Shown piece after piece: positions 41,705 to 51,183 of a DNA stretch of 64,000 bases; position 1 is the first letter of the stretch, and each line of letters begins with the position of its first letter. The position numbers and the translations under genes are program-made. The notes under the pieces were generated by a model. The model was not told the DNA's origin. It ran no database searches and was given only the letters and a program-made list of their open reading frames with translations. Source of the DNA: a virus; the IMG/VR virus record IMGVR_UViG_3300042549_004948, positions 1 to 64,000 of that record. One strand, given 5' to 3'.

Positions 41705-44700
41705 TGGAATTAATAAACATAACATATTCAGGAGAGGGTAAACAACCAATAGAGCTTACGCCCAGTGATAGTCAATTAGTTACTTCTAACTTTATTAATT
41801 CTAATTTTGGTGCCACAGATGACTATATGGAGTTATTCATATCTGATCAATCAGGGCAGTTATTAGATCAAGATTATGACGCATTTGATTATTATCCTTT
41901 TTTATTAAACAATCCTCAAAATAATACATTCTCTGCTTTAACTTTAGATCCAGAAAGAGATCTTAAAAACAGAGGTTTTAATAGAGGGAGTCTTAATGCC
42001 CAATATAATTTTTATAAGAAGTTATTTAATTCAGAATTTGGAGTTTACTATTGGATTAAAGAAATTTCAACTTCTAGAACAGAATTAAAATTAGCTTCTC
42101 AAGTAATACCTAATCAGCAAATTTTAGATGGGTTTAATGCGTATCAAGCTTATATATCTACTAAAAACTACTATCCTATATTTTATTTGAATTTTGGTGA
42201 TAATGTTTTAGTAACAGCAAATAATGTAGCATACACAGAAGATGAACAGGGGGGTTATTTATTAGTTAAGCTTTATGAACCGCTACCTACAGAATTTGAT
42301 ATAAAAAATCAATTGTGGATAATAGATAAGGTAGCAGAGTCTGTAAGTTTTGATGTTGATATTCAAGTTCAAGTAGAAGATACAGTAAATGTAAATAGAC
42401 TAAGAGGTCCTAATTTTAATGTTAGATTAAATACAAAAAACGGACAAACAACTCCATATTATAATTATAACAATTTATTAGCGAGTCCAGTAACTTCATC
42501 ATATCAAAAGTTATTAAGTTATTATCAAGATAAATCTGTAGACATTAATGTAAATTATTCTAGTTTTGATAATTTTATTCACTGGTCTAGTGCTGTTGAG
42601 AGAGTTAGTAACTTTGTTTATAAACTCCAACTTATTGAATCTAGTTCCGCTGATTTATCTGCTCAACAATCAATTATAGGAGGCTCTGGGGCATTATCTA
42701 TTGCGTCTTCAAGTATAGGAGCAATAGAATCTTATATAGATAATATTATACAAAATTTTGATCCATACGAATATTTTTTATATTTTGAATCTTCAAGTTT
42801 TGCTTGGCCAAAATCTACTTCTACTCAACCTTATAGCATATATTCTGTATCATCTTCTATAGCTAAAAACTTTTTAGGTGGAGTAAACACAATCCCAACT
42901 CCGACTACTCAATCTTTATTATTTTCTGCATCTTATTACGACACTACTAACAAAGACCTACTTCATAATTCTATACCTCAGTACTTATTAGACGATTCAA
43001 GTAACGAGCCGTATATGACTTTTATTGATATGGTAGGTCAGCACTTTGATAATATTTGGATCTACTATAAAGATATTTCTAATAGGTATGATGCTACAAA
43101 TAATCCTGAGACTGGTATATCATTAGACGTGGTTTCAGACGCACTGAGGAACTTTGGTATTCAATTATATACAAACACTAACGTATCAGATAACCTCTAT
43201 TATACGTTGTTTGGAATCAACCCAGATGGATCCCTACTGCCTCCTACAGGTTCTGAAATTATAACTAACTATGTTACTTCAAGTTTAACCACACTTCCTG
43301 CCCAGACTATACAGGACGAAATATATAAGAGACTCTATCACAACTTACCGTATTTACTTAAAACAAAAGGTACAGAAAGAGGAGTAAAAGCTTTAATCGC
43401 TACTTATGGTATTCCCGATAGTATTTTAACTGTTCGCGAATTTGGTGGAAACTTTGTAGATGATGTAGATGGAGTATTTGATTTAGATACATCAGAATAT
43501 AAAATTGCCATTGCTACAGGATCCAATGGAAATGTGACAGGTAGTTTAACTTTATCATCTTCACTACTCTCTCCATATACTACTATACAATACTATGAAA
43601 AAAATCATAGAGTTAATAGTACAAATATAGAGGTTGGATTTTCTCCGGCCGATGTAATTAATAATAATATATCTTCTCAAGGGTTTTTTAGCATAAATCA
43701 ATTAATAGGAAAACCATCAGACCAGTATTCTTCATCCTATCAACCTTTAGTAAGTGCAAGTAATGCGTACTTTAGCACATATACTCAACCAAATAGTGTT
43801 TGGGAATACATTAGACTGCTGAAGTTTTATAACAATAGTATATTCAAATTAGTAAAAGATTTTATTCCTGCTAGAGCAAATGTTTCTACCGGCATTATTG
43901 TTAAATCACACATGCTAGAAAGAAACAAATATGCTCGCCATGAACCTGATGTAAATATAGAAAATAACTTCTCCCAGTCTATAGATATGGTTTCAATAAC
44001 TGGCTCAGAAGCTGGTGCAATTTCTGGGTCTACTTATTGGGATGGATTTATACAATCTCCAAATGGGCTTTCTTCATATACTAGTTCTCAAAATATAGAA
44101 CTATATAATGGTGAATTTAGTGGATCAACAATAGTAGTTACAGATGGAAATACTTTTAATAATCAATCTGAAATTTCTTCTATTAGTATTAGTGGATCTT
44201 CATTTGTAACATACTCACTTGGAGCACTGTATCAAAATATCACAGAATCAGTAAACTCTTTATATTTCTTCGATTTAGATTATAATTCAGATCAATTAAA
44301 GCCTGTTAATTATAATGCTGTTACTTATTCATTGAGTCAATCTCAAATAGATAATTATACAACATACAACAATCCTAATAACCCTTACGCTCAACTTCAA
44401 GATTATAATTACTTTTTGAAAAGATCAATTATACCAAGATACGAAGGATCTAAAATTCAAAGTGCTACATATAATGTTTATACAGACGGAGATAATTCAT
44501 ACGGTAAAACAGCCGTAATAGATAAAGGAAAATATCAATACGCATATTTAATTGACATCTATACATCGTCAGCTTATTTCCCAGGTAGATCTAATGCGCA
44601 GATCAAATATTTAATTGATAATAATGAAAACATACTTGATCTAACTAAAGCTAACACTAATATATTTGAAATACAAAATGTATTTCAATCTCAACAAACT

Positions 44701-45927
44701 TGTGATATTGGATTGTTTAAATATGATGAAGAGAATCCATATTCTCAACTATTAGCAAATAATCCAACTCAGGTAATATATGAAGGAGGATTTAGATATC
44801 TTCCAATGTTACATAATATTACTGGAGGGGTAAGTGTAACTCAATCATATACTTTAGATTCTCCTATACAAATAACTGTTCAAGGAAGTACCACCACAGC
44901 TCCAACATCAAGTGAAACTAATCCTGATAATTATATTCTAGATCATTGGTCTAAAGAAATTGTTTATGGAGGAGGGTATAGTGCGTATTTTATAAGTATA
45001 AGAGCATATTTTAATGGGCCCAATCTTTCTGAAGATGTTACTCTACAAGTACGTACGTTTTTAAATAATGATGGAGTATGTGGAACTGCAAGAACATTTA
45101 GTGTAACAATTTTACAGGGTGACACTATTGGATTTAGTAGTCAAGACGTGCTTGTTATTCCACCACCCGCACCAGGTCAACCACTAAATAGCACTGGAAA
45201 TGGCGCGCCATTTGAAAGTACAGCATTCGCGTCTCCGACTACTACTCACTGGCCTCCTACAGGAGTTACAAAAACATGCGGATTAGATGTATTAAGCATT
45301 GCAGGCGGTAGTACGGGCGGTGGCGGTAGCACAACAACTTTTGAATCAACATTTTTGGTTTCTCAGGTAACAGGAAGTCCTTGTTTATACTATCTATCAG
45401 AATCTCAAGAAGTAGTATTCAATTCAACATTAGGATATCACTTTACCAATCCTGTAACTTTTAATTCTACTAGTGATCCATCTTGGCCAGCAGAAACTTT
45501 AGAAAGGGTAGTAATTCCATTTAGTTTAAACTCAGGAGATAAAATATCATTTTTTGATACTGGTTCATTGGGTTGGAGTGAAAATTCTGAGTATACTATA
45601 AAAAATGCCTATGTCACTGGTTCAGGTATTACAGGATCTAGGCTTATTGCCCAACTAGATAGATCACTTAATGCTGCGGTATTATCCTCAGGATCTGGTG
45701 TACCTGTTGATCCTTTTACAGGGTCTCCTTTTAGAGTTTGTAGATATATAGTATGGAAACACGTCCCAGATGAAACTAATGTAATTTTAAGATTTAATCC
45801 AGTAAGCCCTACATTAACAGAAGAAGGATTATTATTTCCTCAATATATATCAGAAATAGTTAAGCAAAACTCAGGTAATGTAATTAAAGCATTAAGATCT
45901 CAGAATCTTTTGCCACCATCACCTTAA
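41704..45927 (+). CDS. Large baseplate wedge protein, gp7-like
   Basis: 1407 residues, the largest gene in the window, in the gp7 position after gp6. Residues ~549-570 (LPYLLKTKGTERGVKALIATYGIP) match the KGT..(G)(V)..L...GI. motif of P2 gpI/T4 gp7-type wedge proteins. Upstream are FIDMVGQHFDNIWIYYKDISNRYDA (~440-465) and downstream FIPARANVSTGIIVKSHMLERNKY (~721-744). The C-terminal third (~1040-1407) is beta-rich with GGGSTTT linkers and likely a species-specific extension. The call is by synteny and motif, not by full-length similarity. Confidence 0.62.
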   Translation: MELINITYSGEGKQPIELTPSDSQLVTSNFINSNFGATDDYMELFISDQSGQLLDQDYDAFDYYPFLLNNPQNNTFSALTLDPERDLKNRGFNRGSLNAQYNFYKKLFNSEFGVYYWIKEISTSRTELKLASQVIPNQQILDGFNAYQAYISTKNYYPIFYLNFGDNVLVTANNVAYTEDEQGGYLLVKLYEPLPTEFDIKNQLWIIDKVAESVSFDVDIQVQVEDTVNVNRLRGPNFNVRLNTKNGQTTPYYNYNNLLASPVTSSYQKLLSYYQDKSVDINVNYSSFDNFIHWSSAVERVSNFVYKLQLIESSSADLSAQQSIIGGSGALSIASSSIGAIESYIDNIIQNFDPYEYFLYFESSSFAWPKSTSTQPYSIYSVSSSIAKNFLGGVNTIPTPTTQSLLFSASYYDTTNKDLLHNSIPQYLLDDSSNEPYMTFIDMVGQHFDNIWIYYKDISNRYDATNNPETGISLDVVSDALRNFGIQLYTNTNVSDNLYYTLFGINPDGSLLPPTGSEIITNYVTSSLTTLPAQTIQDEIYKRLYHNLPYLLKTKGTERGVKALIATYGIPDSILTVREFGGNFVDDVDGVFDLDTSEYKIAIATGSNGNVTGSLTLSSSLLSPYTTIQYYEKNHRVNSTNIEVGFSPADVINNNISSQGFFSINQLIGKPSDQYSSSYQPLVSASNAYFSTYTQPNSVWEYIRLLKFYNNSIFKLVKDFIPARANVSTGIIVKSHMLERNKYARHEPDVNIENNFSQSIDMVSITGSEAGAISGSTYWDGFIQSPNGLSSYTSSQNIELYNGEFSGSTIVVTDGNTFNNQSEISSISISGSSFVTYSLGALYQNITESVNSLYFFDLDYNSDQLKPVNYNAVTYSLSQSQIDNYTTYNNPNNPYAQLQDYNYFLKRSIIPRYEGSKIQSATYNVYTDGDNSYGKTAVIDKGKYQYAYLIDIYTSSAYFPGRSNAQIKYLIDNNENILDLTKANTNIFEIQNVFQSQQTCDIGLFKYDEENPYSQLLANNPTQVIYEGGFRYLPMLHNITGGVSVTQSYTLDSPIQITVQGSTTTAPTSSETNPDNYILDHWSKEIVYGGGYSAYFISIRAYFNGPNLSEDVTLQVRTFLNNDGVCGTARTFSVTILQGDTIGFSSQDVLVIPPPAPGQPLNSTGNGAPFESTAFASPTTTHWPPTGVTKTCGLDVLSIAGGSTGGGGSTTTFESTFLVSQVTGSPCLYYLSESQEVVFNSTLGYHFTNPVTFNSTSDPSWPAETLERVVIPFSLNSGDKISFFDTGSLGWSENSEYTIKNAYVTGSGITGSRLIAQLDRSLNAAVLSSGSGVPVDPFTGSPFRVCRYIVWKHVPDETNVILRFNPVSPTLTEEGLLFPQYISEIVKQNSGNVIKALRSQNLLPPSP

Positions 45928-45955
45928 ACTTAAATTTTAAAAAGTCAAAAGAAAG

Positions 45956-45963
45956 ATATTTAT
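45956..45963 (+). promoter_or_regulatory. ATATTTAT motif before gene at 45985
   Basis: Sense-strand ATATTTAT lies in a 57-bp spacer, ending 21 nt before the ATG at 45985. It would start the transcript for the structural/adhesin genes. Confidence 0.48.
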
Positions 45964-45984
45964 TTATAAAACAAAAGATTATAT

Positions 45985-46644
45985 ATGTCATATTTAAGTA
46001 GCACATCAGTAGTAGTTGACGCCATCCTTACTAAAAAAGGCAGGGAACTTCTAGCCAAGAATGACGGATCATTCAGGATCACTCAATTTTCTCTAGCAGA
46101 TGATGAGATCGACTATACCCTCTACAATCCTAATCACCCATCAGGATCTGCATTCTATGGTGAAGCTATTGAAGCTATGCCAATTATTCAGGCATATCCT
46201 AATGATCAAGAGATTATGAGGTACAAGTTAATCACGCTCCCTAGAGGAACTGCTAAAATCCCAGTACTTGATCTTGGATATACTAATATAACTCTTAAAC
46301 AAGGAGCTTCACTTTCAATAACTCCTCAGACGCTTAACTATCTTGGAGCAACATCAACATTTGAACAATCAGGATACACTGCCACGATTGGTGATGTTAG
46401 AACAGTGAGTAGTTTTAATGGAGTCGGCATTAACACACCAGAAGCTACCAGCTTAAACTCAACGACCACAATTGGTACTAATGTAAGTAAAACCGTAATT
46501 GGAACTACAATTAATATATCTGCTACTACGGTTAATACATTGTTTGGTGCTAATACATCTTTACAAACAACATTAATTGTGGTTGGTCGTGATTCTGGAG
46601 CTAGAATTTCTGTACCTGTAACAATAGTAAAAGTAAATCAATAA
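45985..46644 (+). CDS. Conserved phage structural protein
   Basis: 219 residues. The N-terminal half carries a highly patterned segment: VDAILTKKGRELLAKNDGSFRITQFSLADDEIDYTLYNPNHPSGSAFYGEAIEAMPIIQAYPNDQEIMRYKLITLPRGTAKIPVL. I recall this as common in structural proteins of flavobacterial and marine T4-like phages, function unassigned. The C-terminal half is a Ser/Thr-rich beta domain (TTIGTNVSKTVIGTTINISATTVNTLF). It is the first gene of its transcript. Confidence 0.72.
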   Translation: MSYLSSTSVVVDAILTKKGRELLAKNDGSFRITQFSLADDEIDYTLYNPNHPSGSAFYGEAIEAMPIIQAYPNDQEIMRYKLITLPRGTAKIPVLDLGYTNITLKQGASLSITPQTLNYLGATSTFEQSGYTATIGDVRTVSSFNGVGINTPEATSLNSTTTIGTNVSKTVIGTTINISATTVNTLFGANTSLQTTLIVVGRDSGARISVPVTIVKVNQ

Positions 46645-46655
46645 TAGATTAAAAT

Positions 46656-47702
46656 ATGTCATTCACTAGATTAGACCCATCAGATTTTGTAGTATCAGCT
46701 GATTCAGTTACAGCGCCGGCATGGAGCAATAATGTACCTACTCTAACTGCTTTTTTTACAGCCTCTTCTACAGCAACAGGTAGTTATTATGTAGATGTTT
46801 ATAATGGAATTTTTACTAATATTAGTTCATCAGTACAATTCTCAGTAGCATACGGAAATATTTACGGTTCTGGATCTGCGCCTCTAAATTCATTAGTACC
46901 GGGAAACAGCCCTACTAGAATTACATTTGGGCAATTTAGAAATATTATTTATGGAGATGCAGAAAGCCCAGTAAATTTTGGGTCTGGTAATACTGGTTCT
47001 GTAGATTTAATTGCTATTCAAGTTGATAGAAATAGATATAAAGAGTCTTTGTTCCCAGGAACATTTAACCTTAAACTATCTTATAAAACAAATACAGCTC
47101 CAATTCAATTAACAGATAATTCAAATGATATATCTACTATAACATATTTAGATTGTGGTAGGGCTTTTAATATTATCTCTGGATCTAATGGAAGTGCTGC
47201 AGCCTCTCCTCTATTGAGTGGAGCTCCTGATAAAGGATACACTGCTTCTGGGTCATATGGACTATATCTTCCGGATGTTGGATTGATCTTATTAAATCCA
47301 AAGGCTTTATATTTAAATGCTGCCGGCGGAGGAATAGACTTAGCCTTTCTTACAGGATCAGCTAATAGTACAGTTCAAGCTTCTTCGTATAATAACAATG
47401 CTATTTTTGAAGCCATTAATTCAGGAAGTTTCTTTCAATTAAATTCTCAAGAAACAATATCTTCAGATTATATCTTTGTAAGGATTAAAAACCAAGATTA
47501 TAATTATACAACTAACCCATCATTTATATCTGGATCTGGTACTTTGATATACTCAAATTTTATCAACAGTCCTCAGACATTCCCTACAAGTGTTGGATTG
47601 TATAATGATAATAATGAACTACTTGCTGTAGCTAAAATGTCAAAACCTCTTACGAAAGATTTTACTAAAGAGGCTTTAATTAGAGTAAAACTAGACTTTT
47701 AA
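46656..47702 (+). CDS. Structural protein with C-terminal YNYxxNPS domain
   Basis: 348 residues, beta-rich throughout. The C-terminal ~85 residues (YIFVRIKNQDYNYTTNPSFISGSG..FPTSVGLYNDNNELLAVAKMSKPL..EALIRVKLDF) align with most of the small protein at 63187-63492 (..EVRCLVNENDFNYTQNPSAVQLGTSGSY..YSSMVGLYNDKDELLVVGKLARPY), showing a shared domain. It probably belongs to the tail tip or baseplate periphery. The family name is unknown to me. Confidence 0.65.
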   Translation: MSFTRLDPSDFVVSADSVTAPAWSNNVPTLTAFFTASSTATGSYYVDVYNGIFTNISSSVQFSVAYGNIYGSGSAPLNSLVPGNSPTRITFGQFRNIIYGDAESPVNFGSGNTGSVDLIAIQVDRNRYKESLFPGTFNLKLSYKTNTAPIQLTDNSNDISTITYLDCGRAFNIISGSNGSAAASPLLSGAPDKGYTASGSYGLYLPDVGLILLNPKALYLNAAGGGIDLAFLTGSANSTVQASSYNNNAIFEAINSGSFFQLNSQETISSDYIFVRIKNQDYNYTTNPSFISGSGTLIYSNFINSPQTFPTSVGLYNDNNELLAVAKMSKPLTKDFTKEALIRVKLDF

Positions 47703-47708
47703 AAATAA

Positions 47709-48938
47709 ATGTCAAGAGCGAAGAATACGATAAAGTTATCTGATATATCTTCGACTCCTATTAAAGTATTTTATTCTTCCTCTTATGCTAGTCAGTCTTT
47801 AATAGACTCAGGAATAACTACTAATAGGGGTACGAATATACCTCTGTCAGCTTCTATGTCTACAACTAATCAGACTAGAATGGTGAATTATAGAGTCATG
47901 AAACAACTCTATTATCAACCCTATTTAACAGGATCATTACTTAATTCAGCTTCTTATTGGGCACAGTCTTGGCAATCTACTGCCGCCTCTGGTACTTTTG
48001 ATGATACCAATCTAACATTTCCAGGTGAAATAGGAAAGAACATTAGCTTTTTAGCAATTCCTCCAATCACATTTGGTGAACAAATAAGTAGAAAGAGTTT
48101 TAATATAGCTTCAACAGATTCTGTTAGTTATAATATAATTGATGATGGAAATGGAAATATAGTTGACTCGCTTTCCAATTCTATTCACGTAGGAAACATA
48201 TTTTATGCACAAGGTATAGTTACGATCACAAATAACGATTATGTTGGCATAGCTTTAAATAATAACTTTACTATTAGTAGTAGTGTTATTCCTTCACCGT
48301 CAACTACTCCTAGCGTTTCTGTTACACCTAGTATATCAGCAACTCCTAGTGTAACTCCTAGTATATCTGTAACTCCTAGTATATCTGTAACTCCTAGTAT
48401 ATCTGTAACTCCTAGTGTAACTCCTAGTATATCTGTAACTCCTAGTATTTCTATGACTCCTACTTTGAGTCCTGGTATTTCATTAACACCTAGTATAACA
48501 GTAACTCCTAGTATTTCTCCTACTCGTACAGTGTCTGTCACCCCTAGTGTTACTAGAACGCCTAGTCCGACCCCGGCTTTTTATACTGTAACTGTAGATA
48601 GGGCATTTCAATCTGCTGTAACTGTTCCACCTCCTGCAAGATTCTGGTATAAATTAGGAGCTGGCGGTACTAAAACAGAAATAGGAACATCAACAAAAAC
48701 CCCTGTTTGTAATACAACAGCAACTCAAGGAACTATAACAAATATACCGGCCGGAACCGTATTATATCTAGGTGTAGAAGCTGATAGCGTAGGTGTTAGA
48801 TTTGGTCCAGGCGGTTGTGCAGGATCAGCTCTTTCAAATTGTGGTTTTGATTTCTCACCTTATTCATTTACGGTAACCTCTAGTACTACTGTGACATTAA
48901 AAGTTGCTATAAATACTGGAGATTATATGACATGTTAA
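47709..48938 (+). CDS. Virion protein with TPSxSx stalk and Cys-containing C-terminal domain
   Basis: 409 residues. Residues 1-190: a globular attachment domain (KNTIKLSDISSTPIKVFYSSSYASQSLIDSGI.. MKQLYYQPYLTGSLLNSASYW). Residues ~194-288: a Thr/Pro/Ser stalk of hexapeptides TPSISV and tetrapeptides TPSV. Residues ~289-409: a C-terminal domain with FYTVTVDRAF..WYKLGAGG.. and GCAGSALSNCGFDFSPY, ending GDYMTC. The same C-terminal domain ends the next gene. This looks like an adhesin or whisker: attachment base, extended stalk, tip. It is a likely substrate of the downstream glycosylation genes. Confidence 0.7.
   Translation: MSRAKNTIKLSDISSTPIKVFYSSSYASQSLIDSGITTNRGTNIPLSASMSTTNQTRMVNYRVMKQLYYQPYLTGSLLNSASYWAQSWQSTAASGTFDDTNLTFPGEIGKNISFLAIPPITFGEQISRKSFNIASTDSVSYNIIDDGNGNIVDSLSNSIHVGNIFYAQGIVTITNNDYVGIALNNNFTISSSVIPSPSTTPSVSVTPSISATPSVTPSISVTPSISVTPSISVTPSVTPSISVTPSISMTPTLSPGISLTPSITVTPSISPTRTVSVTPSVTRTPSPTPAFYTVTVDRAFQSAVTVPPPARFWYKLGAGGTKTEIGTSTKTPVCNTTATQGTITNIPAGTVLYLGVEADSVGVRFGPGGCAGSALSNCGFDFSPYSFTVTSSTTVTLKVAINTGDYMTC
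48290..48575 (+). repeat. Coding tandem repeat, TPSxSx (18-bp/12-bp units)
   Basis: About 95 codons of hexapeptide repeats (ACTCCTAGTATATCTGTA-like units) with interspersed 12-bp TPSV units. In-frame, imperfect at the third base, so unit number could change by slippage or recombination without a frameshift. Confidence 0.85.
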
Positions 48939-48983
48939 ATAGTTTTATAATATTAGATAATAGCAAATAAATATATATATTAA

Positions 48984-51134
48984 GTGCAGGTATTAATAAC
49001 ATTATCATCATACGGAGACGCGGTAGGTCCTTTCGACATCTACTATGGCTACTATGCACCTGCATCAGAAACTCTGGTTATAGGTAATATAGATATAGAT
49101 ACATTAGCTTTAGGATATATAGTTAATTCTCCTGATGATATTAGTTATATTAGAGTAGAAAATTTAGACGAGTACGGTGGAAATGATCAGTATGTTTATT
49201 TTACACCTCCATCTCCTACGCCATCAGTATCTATTACTCCTAGCGTATCTGTAACTCCTAGTATATCTATTACTCCTAGTGTAACTCCTAGCGTATCTAG
49301 AACTCCTAGTGTATCCAAAACACCTAGCGTGTCTGTAACACCTAGCATATCCAAAACACCTAGTGTATCTGTAACTCCTAGCGTATCTGTAACACCTAGC
49401 ATATCCAAAACACCTAGTATATCTGTAACACCTAGCGTATCTGTGACACCTAGCGTATCTGTGACACCTAGCGTATCTGTGACACCTAGTGTATCTGTGA
49501 CTTCTAGTGTAACACCTAGCTTGTCAGCAACTCCATCAATATCTGTAACGCCTAGCATATCTAAAACTCCTAGTATATCTGTGACTCCTAGTGTAACACC
49601 TAGTGTGTCTATCACGCCTAGTATATCTATTACTCCATCTATATCAGTAACACCTAGTATTTCAATCACACCTACTATTTCAGTAACACCAGGCATATCA
49701 CCAACGCCTAGTGTATCAATAACACCAAGTATTAGTATAACACCTAGTATTTCTATAACTCCTAGTATTTCAGTTACTCCTAGTATTTCAGTAACTAGAA
49801 GTGTTACTCCTAGCATATCAATAACTCCTAGTATTTCAGTTACTCCTAGTATTTCAGTTACTCCTAGTATTTCAGTAACTAGAAGTGTTACTCCTAGCAT
49901 TTCAGTTACACCTAGTATATCTAGAACTCCTAGCGTATCTGTTACTTCTAGTGTAACTCCTAGTATTTCTGTAACGCCTAGTGTATCTGTAACTCCAAGC
50001 ATATCCGTAACTCCAAGTGTAACTCCTAGCGTATCGGTTACACCTTCTATATCTAGAACTCCTAGTATATCTGTAACTCCAAGTGTAACTCCTAGCGTAT
50101 CGGTTACGCCTTCTATATCTAGAACTCCTAGTATATCTGTAACTCCAAGTGTAACTCCTAGTATTTCTGTAACGCCTAGTATATCTAGAACTCCTAGCGT
50201 GTCTAGAACTCCTAGCGTAACACCTAGTATATCAAAAACTCCTAGTGTAACTCCAACTGTAACTCCTAGTACATCAGTACCTGCTATAGCATTTACTACA
50301 TCTACTAGCGATTTCGTAGGATTCTTTGAAGCTTGCGCATCTGGAACTCCAACTGGAGCTACTATATATCAAAGCCCGGTATATTCTGTTCCTACAGTTG
50401 GTCAGCAATTATATTCAAATCCTAATTTGATTTTTGCTAATCATTGGGCTCCAACTATAAGTTCAGAAGGATGGTTTAAATTTAATAGATCTAGTAGTAA
50501 TTGGGCAGTTCAAGTTAACTCTAATGGATTAATAATAGATGTTCTAGATTGTACAGTTGTTCCTTCAGTAACTCCTAGTATTTCAGTAACTCCTAGCGTC
50601 TCTGTTACTCCTAGTGTATCTGTAACTCCATCGATATCAGTTACACCTAGCATATCTGTAACACCAAGTATTTCTGTAACTCCTAGTATTAGTATAACAC
50701 CTAGTATTAGTATAACTCCAAGTATTTCTGTTACACCTAGTGTAACTATAACTCCAAGTAATACTGCTAAATACACAGTAACAGTTAGACATGGAAACTC
50801 TGCTACAAGAAGTGTTGGGGGTGTTACATCTGTAGTTTATAGGTTAGGTAGCGGCCCCCATACTAAGACTACATTAGCGTCAGGTATAACAGGACCAGAT
50901 TGTGGTACAACTGCTTTAACAGGAACTATTACTAATGTAACAGCAGGAACTGTACTTACTATAGGAGCTCAAATTGGAGGTACTTCAGATCAAACATTTG
51001 GTGTAGCTGGATGTGCCGGTGGATCAACTACCAATTGTGGATATGATACAACTCCTTATCAAGTAACAGTAAACTCTAATATTACTATAGAATTAAAACT
51101 AAACGTATCAGCAGGTGCTTATACTACTTGTTAA
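48984..51134 (+). CDS. Giant TPSxSx stalk protein with two tip-like domains
   Basis: 716 residues with a GTG start (48984). Residues 1-73: small N-terminal domain (MQVLITLSSYGDAVGPFDIYYGYYAPASE). ~75-432: about 350 residues of TPS[IV]S[VIKRT] and TPSV repeats. ~433-523: a globular insert (FTTSTSDFVGFFEACASGTPTGATIYQSPVYSVPTVGQQLY). ~524-592: second repeat block. ~594-716: C-terminal domain homologous to that of the preceding gene (YTVTVRHGN..GCAGGSTTNCGYDTTPYQVTV, ending AYTTC). Every hexapeptide offers two or three Ser/Thr hydroxyls beside proline, as in O-glycosylated mucin-like stalks. A promoter-like element and glycosyltransferases follow. Confidence 0.72.
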   Translation: MQVLITLSSYGDAVGPFDIYYGYYAPASETLVIGNIDIDTLALGYIVNSPDDISYIRVENLDEYGGNDQYVYFTPPSPTPSVSITPSVSVTPSISITPSVTPSVSRTPSVSKTPSVSVTPSISKTPSVSVTPSVSVTPSISKTPSISVTPSVSVTPSVSVTPSVSVTPSVSVTSSVTPSLSATPSISVTPSISKTPSISVTPSVTPSVSITPSISITPSISVTPSISITPTISVTPGISPTPSVSITPSISITPSISITPSISVTPSISVTRSVTPSISITPSISVTPSISVTPSISVTRSVTPSISVTPSISRTPSVSVTSSVTPSISVTPSVSVTPSISVTPSVTPSVSVTPSISRTPSISVTPSVTPSVSVTPSISRTPSISVTPSVTPSISVTPSISRTPSVSRTPSVTPSISKTPSVTPTVTPSTSVPAIAFTTSTSDFVGFFEACASGTPTGATIYQSPVYSVPTVGQQLYSNPNLIFANHWAPTISSEGWFKFNRSSSNWAVQVNSNGLIIDVLDCTVVPSVTPSISVTPSVSVTPSVSVTPSISVTPSISVTPSISVTPSISITPSISITPSISVTPSVTITPSNTAKYTVTVRHGNSATRSVGGVTSVVYRLGSGPHTKTTLASGITGPDCGTTALTGTITNVTAGTVLTIGAQIGGTSDQTFGVAGCAGGSTTNCGYDTTPYQVTVNSNITIELKLNVSAGAYTTC
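49200..50280 (+). repeat. Long coding tandem repeat, TPSxSx
   Basis: About 1.08 kb of 18-bp (TPSISV-type) and 12-bp (TPSV) units. Higher-order duplication is visible: blocks near 50000-50075 and 50076-50155 (GTAACTCCAAGTGTAACTCC, then TAGCGTATCGGTTAC..) are nearly identical, showing recent segmental duplication. Confidence 0.88.
50553..50762 (+). repeat. Second coding TPSxSx repeat block
   Basis: About 210 bp of the same 18-bp repeat type, separating the globular insert from the C-terminal domain of the giant stalk protein. Confidence 0.85.
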
Positions 51135-51145
51135 TAATTAAAAAT

Positions 51146-51183
51146 AAATTTTTTTATTTGAAATAAATTTTGTATATTAAGTT
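51146..51183 (+). promoter_or_regulatory. Promoter-like element B before glycan cassette
   Basis: AAA, seven Ts, ATTTG, 11 nt, GTATATTA, then the ATG of the first glycosyltransferase 4 nt later. Spacing is identical to the element at 31845-31882. It replaces the ATATTTAT motif at this boundary, so the cassette may be expressed on an early (host-type) schedule. If GTATATTA is the -10 region, transcription would begin at or just after the ATG. Confidence 0.45.

Noticed and set aside
49200-50280. CRISPR array
   Set aside because: The repeats are contiguous 18/12-bp coding units without unique spacers, and they are translated in a single long frame.
48239-50776. Long minus-strand ORFs (LGVTDILGVT-type) opposite the TPS repeats
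   Set aside because: They are antisense shadows of the repeat: 18-bp in-frame repeats keep the opposite frame open. They have no start context or own gene structure.
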